Shown piece by piece: positions 42,901 to 51,900 of a stretch of DNA of 64,000 bases (the first letter of the stretch is position 1; each line of letters begins with the position of its first letter). The position numbers and the translations under genes are program-made. This stretch comes from Pseudomonas sp. GR 6-02 (GTDB taxonomy: Bacteria > Pseudomonadota > Gammaproteobacteria > Pseudomonadales > Pseudomonadaceae): NCBI RefSeq assembly GCF_001655615.1, contig NZ_CP011567.1, forward strand, positions 1,497,001 through 1,561,000, in the 5' to 3' direction. Below the pieces are notes generated by a model, which did no database searches, was not told where the DNA came from, and saw only the letters and a program-made list of their open reading frames with translations.

Positions 42901-45900
42901 GTTGTGGGCGGAGTTGGCGACGTAGGTCCAGGCACCGCCGGTGCCGATGGAGAACTGGCCGTAGCTGCCGGCGGTGTTGGTTTGCGCGACGAAGGTTGCG
43001 GCGCTGTCGACGTCGCTGATAGTCAGTGTGCCGGCAGTGGAGATGTCGACGGCGGCATTGGTCTCGGTGAGGTTGGCGATGCCGGTGGACAGCACGGCCG
43101 CATCGTTGGTGCCGAGGATGTGCACGGTGACCGAAGTGAGGGTGCCATCGGCACTGCTCACGGCGAAGGTGTCGGTGTAGGTGGTGCCGGCGGCGAACTC
43201 GTTGTGGGCGGAGTTGGCGACGTAGGTCCAGGCACCACCGGTGCCGATGGAGAACTGGCCGTAGCTGCCGGCGGTGTTGGTTTGTGCGACGAAGGTTGCG
43301 GCGCTGTCGACGTCGCTGATGGTCAGGGTGCCGGCAGTGGAGATGTCGACGGCGGCATTGGTCTCGGTGAGGTTGGCGATGCCGGTGGACAGCACGGCCG
43401 CATCGTTGGTGCCGAGGATGTGCACGGTGACCGAAGTGAGGGTGCCGTCGGCACTGCTCACGGCGAAGGTGTCGGTGTAGGTGGTGCCGGCGGCGAATTC
43501 GTTGTGGGCGGAGTTGGCGACGTAGGTCCAGGCACCACCGGTGCCGATGGAGAACTGGCCGTAGCTGCCGGCGGTGTTGGTTTGTGCGACGAAGGTTGCG
43601 GCGCTGTCGACGTCGCTGATGGTCAGGGTGCCGGCAGTGGAGATGTCGACGGCGGCATTGGTCTCGGTGAGGTTGGCGATGCCGGTGGACAGCACGGCCG
43701 CATCGTTGGTGCCGAGGATGTGCACGGTGACCGAAGTGAGGGTGCCGTCGGCACTGCTCACGGCGAAGGTGTCGGTGTAGGTGGTGCCGGCGGCGAATTC
43801 GTTGTGGGCGGAATTGGCGACGTAGGTCCAGGCTCCGTCGGTGCCGATGGAGAACTGGCCGTAGCTGCCGGCGGTGTTGGTTTGTGCGACGAAGGTTGCG
43901 GCGCTGTCGACGTCGCTGATGGTCAGGGTGCCGGCGGTGGAAATGTCGACGGCGGCATTGGTCTCGGTGAGGTTGGCGATGCCGGTGGACAGCACGGCCG
44001 CATCGTTGGTGCCGAGGATGTGCACGGTGACCGAAGTGAGGGTGCCATCGGCACTGCTCACGGCGAAGGTGTCGGTGTAGGTGGTGCCGGCGGCGAACTC
44101 GTTGTGGGCGGAGTTGGCGACGTAGGTCCAGGCACCACCGGTGCCGATGGAGAACTGGCCGTAGCTGCCGGCGGTGTTGGTTTGTGCGACGAAGGTTGCG
44201 GCGCTGTCGACGTCGCTGATGGTCAGGGTGCCGGTGGTGGAAATGTCGACGGCGGCATTGGTCTCGGTGAGGTTGGCGGTGCCGGCGGACAGCACGGCCG
44301 CATCGTTGGTGCCGAGGATGTGCACGGTGACCGAAGTGAGGGTGCCGTCGGCACTGCTCACGGCGAAGGTGTCGGTGTAGGTGGTGCCGGCGGCGAACTC
44401 GTTGTGGGCGGAGTTGGCGACGTAGGTCCAGGCTCCGTCGGTGCCGATGGAGAACTGGCCGTAGCTGCCGGCGGTGTTGGTTTGCGTGTGGAAGCTTTCC
44501 GGGCTGTCGATATCACTGACGGTCAGGCTACCACCCGTAGTCAGCGGAGCATTGGTTTCGGTCAGTGTGACATTGGCCGAGGACAGCACGGCGGCGTCGT
44601 TGCTGCCGGTGACAGTGACGGTCACCTGCTGGGTGTCGACGCCGCCGAGGCCATCGCTGACCTGGATGGTGAACACTTCGTTATGGCTCTCGCCGGCCTG
44701 CAACGATTGCACGGCACTGGCGACGCCATTGGTGCCGTTGGCCAGGGTGTAAGTCCATTGACCGGTGCCGTCCACCGCGATCGAGCCATAGCTGCCAGTG
44801 TTGGACCCGGCAATGCTCCAGGTGGCGGTGGCCGCGTGGTCGATGTCGCTCGAGCTGAATTGGCCGCTGACGCTAAGGGTGGTGTCCTCCTGCACGTTGC
44901 CGGCATCGTTGCCGCTGGCGAAGCTGAGCACCGGCGCATCGTTGCTGCCGGTGACCGTCACGGTCACCTGCTGGGTGTCGACGCCGCCGAGGCCGTCGCT
45001 GACCTGCACGCTGAACACTTCGTTATGAGTCTCGCCGGCCTTCAGTGACTGCACCGCACTGGCAACGCCATCGGTGCCGTTGGCCAGGGTGTAAGTCCAC
45101 TGACCGCTGCCGTCGACGGCGATCGAGCCGTAGGTTCCAGTTGCCGAGCCATTGATCGACCAGGTGGCGGTGGCCGCGTGGTCGATGTCGCTCGAGCTGA
45201 ACTGGCCACTGACGCTGAGGGTGGTGTCTTCCTGCACCGCACCGGCATCGTTGCCGCTGGCGAAGCTGAGTACGGGGGCGTCGTTGCTGCCGGTGACCGT
45301 CACGGTCACCTGCTGGGTGTCGACGCCGCCGAGGCCGTCGCTGACCTGCACGCTGAACACTTCGTTATGAGTCTCGCCGACCTTCAGCGATTGCACCGCA
45401 CTGGCGACACCATCGGTGCCGTTGGCCAGGGTGTAGGTCCACTGGCCCGTGCTGTCGACGGCGATCGAGCCGTAAGTACCGGTATTGGACCCGGCGATGC
45501 TCCAGGTGGCGGTGGCCGCATGATCAATGTCGCTCGAACTGAACTGGCCACTGACGCTGAGGGTGCTGTCTTCCTGCACCGCACCGGCATCGTTGCCCGA
45601 CGCGAAGCTGAGCACCGGCGCATCGTTGCTGCCGGTGACGGTGACAGTCACCTGTTGGGTGTCGACGCCACCGAGGCCATCGCTGACCTGCACGCTGAAC
45701 ACTTCGTTATGACTCTCGCCGGCTTTCAGTGATTGCACGGCACTGGCGACGCCATCGGTGCCGTTGGCCAGGGTGTACGTCCATTGACCGGTGCCGTCGA
45801 CGGCGATCGAGCCGTAGGTTCCAGTTGCCGAGCCATTGATCGACCAAGTGGCGGTGGCATTGTGATCGATGTCGCTCGAGCTGAACTGGCCACTGACGCT

Positions 45901-48900
45901 GAGCGTGGTGTCCTCCTGCACGTTGCCTGCATCGTTGCCGCTGGCGAAACTGAGTACGGGTGCGTCATTGCTGCCGGTGACGGTGACAGTCACCTGTTGG
46001 GTGTCGACACCGCCGAGGCCATCGCTGACCTGGATGGTGAACACTTCGTTATGACTCTCGCCGGCCTGCAGTGATTGCACGGCACTGGCGACGCCATCGG
46101 TGCCGTTGGCCAGGGTGTACGTCCATTGACCGGTGCCGTCGACGGCGATCGAGCCGTAGGTTCCAGTTGCCGAGCCATTGATCGACCAAGTGGCGGTGGC
46201 ATTGTGATCGATGTCGCTTGAGCTGAACTGGCCACTGACGCTGAGGGTGGTGTCTTCCTGCACGGCGCCGGCATCGTTGCCGTTGGCGAAACTGAGTACG
46301 GGTGCGTCGTTGCTGCCGGTGACGGTGACAGTCACCTGCTGGGTGTCGACACCGCCGAGGCCGTCGCTGACCTGGATGGTGAACACTTCGTTGTGACTCT
46401 CGCCGGCCTGCAACGATTGCACGGCACTGGCGACGCCATTGGTGCCGTTGGCCAGGGTGTAAGTCCACTGACCGCTGCCGTCGACGGCGATCGAGCCGTA
46501 GCTGCCAGTATTGGACCCGGCAATGCTCCAGGTCGCCGTGGCTGCATGATCGATGTCGCTTGAACTGAACTGGCCGCTGACGCTGAGGGTGCTGTCCTCC
46601 TGCACGGCGCCGACATCGTTGCCGTTGGCGAAACTGAGCACCGGTGCATCGTTGCTGCCGGTGACGGTGACAGTCACCTGCTGGGTGTCGACACCGCCCA
46701 AGCCGTCGCTGACCTGGATGGTGAACACTTCATTGTGACTCTCGCCGGCCTTCAGTGATTGCACGGCACTGGCGACGCCATCGGTGCCGTTGGCCAACGT
46801 GTAGGTCCATTGGCCGCTGCTGTCGACGGCGATCGAGCCATAAGTGCCGGTATTGGACCCGGCAATGCTCCAGGTGGCGGTGGCCGCGTGGTCGATGTCG
46901 CTCGAGCTGAATTGGCCGCTGACGCTAAGGGTGGTGTCCTCCTGCACGTTGCCGGCATCGTTGCCGCTGGCGAAGCTGAGTACAGGGGCGTCGTTGCTGC
47001 CGGTGACAGTCACGGTCACCTGCTGGGTGTCGACGCCGCCGAGGCCGTCGCTGACCTGCACGCTGAACACTTCGTTGTGACTCTCGCCGGCCTGCAACGA
47101 TTGCACGGCACTGGCGACACCATCGGTGCCGTTGGCCAACGTGTAGGTCCATTGGCCCGTGCTGTCGACGGCGATCGAGCCATAGCTGCCAGTATTGGAC
47201 CCGGCAATGCTCCAGGTCGCGGTGGCTGCATGATCGATGTCGCTTGAACTGAACTGGCCGCTGACGCTGAGGCTGGTGTCCTCCTGCACGGCGCCGACAT
47301 CGTTGCCGCTCGCGAAGCTGAGTACGGGTGCGTCGTTGCTGCCGGTGACGGTCACGGTCACCTGCTGGGTGTCGACGCCACCGAGGCCATCGCTGACCTG
47401 GATGGTGAACACTTCGTTATGGCTCTCGCCGGCCTGCAACGACTGCACGGCACTGGCGACGCCATCGGTGCCGTTGGCCAGGGTGTAAGTCCATTGACCG
47501 GTGCTGTCGACGGCGATCGAGCCGTAGCTGCCGGTGTTTGACCCGGCAATGCTCCAGGTCGCGGTGGCGGCATGATCGATGTCGCTTGAACTGAACTGGC
47601 CGCTGACGCTGAGCGTGGTGTCTTCCTGCACCGCGCCGGCATCGTTGCCGTTGGCGAAACTGAGTACGGGTGCGTCGTTGCTGCCGGTGACGGTGACAGT
47701 CACCTGCTGGGTGTCGACACCGCCGAGGCCATCGCTGACCTGAATGGTGAACACCTCGTTATGACTCTCGCCGGCCTGCAACGACTGCACGGCACTGGCG
47801 ACGCCATCGGTGCCGTTGGCCAACGTGTAGGTCCATTGGCCCGTGCTGTCGACGGCGATCGAGCCGTAGCTGCCGGTGTTTGACCCGGCAATGCTCCAGG
47901 TCGCGGTGGCGGCATGATCGATGTCGCTTGAACTGAACTGGCCGCTGACGCTGAGCGTGGTGTCTTCCTGCACCGCGCCGGCATCGTTGCCGTTGGCGAA
48001 ACTGAGTACGGGTGCGTCGTTGCTGCCGGTGACGGTGACAGTCACCTGCTGGGTGTCGACCCCGCCGAGGCCATCGCTGACCTGCACGCTGAACACTTCG
48101 TTATGAGTCTCGCCGGCCTGCAACGACTGCACGGCACTGGCGACGCCATTGGTGCCGTTGGCCAGGGTGTAAGTCCATTGACCGGTGCTGTCGACGGCGA
48201 TCGAGCCATAAGTGCCGGTATTGGACCCGGCAATGCTCCAGGTGGCGGTGGCCGCGTGGTCGATGTCGCTCGAGCTGAATTGGCCGCTGACGCTAAGGGT
48301 GGTGTCCTCCTGCACGTTGCCGGCATCGTTGCCGCTGGCGAAGCTGAGTACGGGGGCGTCGTTGCTGCCGGTGACAGTCACGGTCACCTGCTGGGTGTCG
48401 ACGCCGCCGAGGCCGTCGCTGACCTGCACGCTGAACACTTCGTTATGAGTCTCGCCGACCTTCAGCGATTGCACCGCACTGGCGACACCATCGGTGCCGT
48501 TGGCCAACGTGTAGGTCCATTGGCCCGTGCTGTCGACGGCGATCGAGCCGTAGCTGCCGGTGTTTGACCCGGCAATGCTCCAGGTCGCGGTGGCGGCATG
48601 ATCGATGTCGCTTGAACTGAACTGGCCGCTGACGCTGAGGGTGCTGTCTTCCTGCACCGCACCGGCATCGTTGCCCGACGCGAAGCTGAGCACCGGCGCA
48701 TCGTTGCTGCCGGTGACCGTCACAGTCACCTGCTGGGTGTCGACACCGCCGAGGCCGTCGCTGACCTGCACGCTGAACACTTCGTTATGAGTCTCGCCGG
48801 CCTTCAGTGACTGCACCGCACTGGCAACGCCATCGGTGCCGTTGGCCAGGGTGTAAGTCCACTGGCCCGTGCTGTCGACGGCGATCGAGCCGTAAGTACC

Positions 48901-51900
48901 GGTATTGGACCCGGCGATGCTCCAGGTGGCGGTGGCCGCATGATCAATGTCGGTCGAACTGAACTGGCCACTGACGCTGAGGGTGCTGTCTTCCTGCACC
49001 GCACCGGCATCGTTGCCCGACGCGAAGCTGAGCACCGGCGCATCGTTGCTGCCGGTGACCGTCACAGTCACCTGCTGGGTGTCGACACCGCCGAGGCCGT
49101 CGCTGACCTGCACGCTGAACACTTCGTTGTGACTCTCGCCGGCCTGCAACGACTGCACGGCACTGGCGACGCCATCGGTGCCGTTGGCCAGGGTGTAAGT
49201 CCACTGGCCCGTGCTGTCGACGGCGATCGAGCCGTAAGTACCGGTATTGGACCCGGCGATGCTCCAGGTGGCGGTGGCCGCGTGGTCGATGTCGCTCGAG
49301 CTGAATTGGCCACTGACGCTGAGGGTGCTGTCTTCCTGCACCGCACCGGCATCGTTGCCCGACGCGAAGCTGAGCACCGGCGCATCGTTGCTGCCGGTGA
49401 CCGTCACGGTCACCTGCTGGGTGTCGACACCGCCGAGGCCGTCGCTGACCTGCACGCTGAACACTTCGTTATGACTCTCGCCGGCTTTCAGTGATTGCAC
49501 GGCACTGGCAACGCCATCGGTGCCGTTGGCCAGGGTGTAGGTCCATTGGCCGCTGCTGTCGACGGCGATCGAGCCGTAGCTGCCGGTGTTTGACCCGGCA
49601 ATGCTCCAGGTCGCGGTGGCCGCGTGATCGATGTCGCTTGAACTGAACTGGCCGCTGACGCTGAGCGTGCTGTCTTCCTGCACCGCGCCGGCATCGTTGC
49701 CGCTGGCGAAACTGAGTACGGGTGCGTCATTGCTGCCGGTGACGGTGACGGTCACCTGTTGGGTGTCGACGCCACCGAGGCCGTCGCTGACCTGGATGGT
49801 GAACACTTCGTTGTGACTCTCGCCGGCCTGCAACGACTGCACGGCACTGGCGACGCCATTGGTGCCGTTGGCCAGGGTGTAAGTCCACTGACCGCTGCTG
49901 TCGACGGCGATCGAGCCGTAGCTGCCGGTATTGGACCCGGCAATGCTCCAGGTCGCGGTGGCGGCATGATCGATGTCGCTTGAACTGAACTGGCCGCTGA
50001 CGCTGAGCGTGGTGTCTTCCTGCACCGCGCCGGCATCGTTGCCGTTGGCGAAACTGAGTACGGGTGCGTCATTGCTGCCGGTGACGGTCACAGTCACCTG
50101 CTGGGTGTCGACACCGCCCAGGCCGTCGCTGACCTGGATGGTGAACACTTCGTTGTGACTCTCGCCGGCCTGCAACGACTGCACGGCACTGGCGACGCCA
50201 TTGGTGCCGTTGGCCAACGTGTAGGTCCACTGACCGCTGCTGTCGACGGCGATCGAGCCGTAGGTTCCAGTTGCCGAGCCATTGATCGACCAGGTGGCAG
50301 TGGCCGCATGGTCGATGTCGCTTGAACTGAACTGGCCGCTGACGCTGAGGGTGGTGTCTTCTTGCACCGCGCCGACATCGTTGCCCGATGCGAAGCTGAG
50401 TACGGGCGCATCGTTGCTGCCGGTGACGGTGACAGTCACCTGCTGGGTGTCGACACCACCGAGGCCATCGCTGACCTGCACGCTGAACACTTCGTTATGA
50501 GTCTCGCCGGCCTGCAACGACTGCACGGCACTGGCGACGCCATCGGTGCCGTTGGCCAGGGTGTAAGTCCATTGGCCGCTGCTGTCGACGGCGATCGAGC
50601 CGTAGCTGCCGGTGTTTGACCCGGCAATGCTCCAGGTCGCGGTGGCGGCATGGTCGATGTCGCTTGAACTGAACTGGCCGCTGACGCTGAGGGTGGTGTC
50701 TTCTTGCACGGCGCCGACATCGTTGCCCGATGCGAAGCTGAGTACGGGGGCGTCGTTGCTGCCGGTGACAGTCACGGTCACCTGTTGGGTGTCGACGCCA
50801 CCCAGGCCATCGCTGACCTGGATGGTGAATACTTCGTTATGAGTCTCGCCGGCCTGCAACGATTGCACCGCACTGGCGACGCCATTGGTGCCGTTGGCCA
50901 GGGTGTAGGTCCATTGACCGCTGCTGTCGACGGCGATCGAGCCATAAGTGCCGGTATTGGACCCGGCAATGCTCCAGGTGGCGGTGGCTGCATGATCGAT
51001 GTCAGTCGAGCTGAATTGGCCACTGACGCTGAGGGTGCTGTCCTCCTGCACGGCGCCGACATCGTTGCCGCTGGCGAAACTGAGTACGGGTGCGTCATTG
51101 CTGCCGGTGACGGTGACAGTCACCTGCTGGGTGGCGACACCGCCGAGGCCGTCGCTGACCTGCACGCTGAACACTTCGTTGTGAGTCTCGCCGGCCTTCA
51201 GTGATTGCACGGCACTGGCAACGCCATCGGTGCCGTTGGCCAGGGTGTAAGTCCATTGGCCGCTGCTGTCGACGGCGATCGAGCCGTAGCTGCCGGTGTT
51301 TGACCCGGCAATGCTCCAGGTGGCGGTGGCTGCATGATCGATGTCAGTCGAGCTGAATTGGCCACTGACGCTGAGGGTGCTGTCCTCCTGCACGGCGCCG
51401 ACATCGTTGCCGCTGGCGAAACTGAGTACGGGTGCGTCATTGCTGCCGGTGACGGTGACAGTCACCTGTTGGGTGTCGACGCCACCCAGGCCATCGCTGA
51501 CCTGGATGGTGAATACTTCGTTATGAGTCTCGCCGGCCTGCAACGATTGCACCGCACTGGCGACGCCATTGGTGCCGTTGGCCAGGGTGTAGGTCCATTG
51601 ACCGCTGCTGTCGACGGCGATCGAGCCATAAGTGCCGGTATTGGACCCGGCAATGCTCCAGGTGGCGGTGGCTGCATGATCGATGTCAGTCGAGCTGAAT
51701 TGGCCACTGACGCTGAGGGTGCTGTCCTCCTGCACGGCGCCGACATCGTTGCCGCTGGCGAAACTGAGTACGGGTGCGTCATTGCTGCCGGTGACGGTGA
51801 CAGTCACCTGTTGGGTGTCGACGCCACCCAGGCCATCGCTGACCTGGATGGTGAATACTTCGTTATGAGTCTCGCCGGCCTGCAACGATTGCACCGCACT

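Noticed and set aside
42820..45048. Long plus-strand open frame (742 codons) with Gly-rich repeats
   Set aside because: It is the antisense of the adhesin repeat arrays. Its periodicity is that of the 300- and 342-bp units, and no independent start signal is present.
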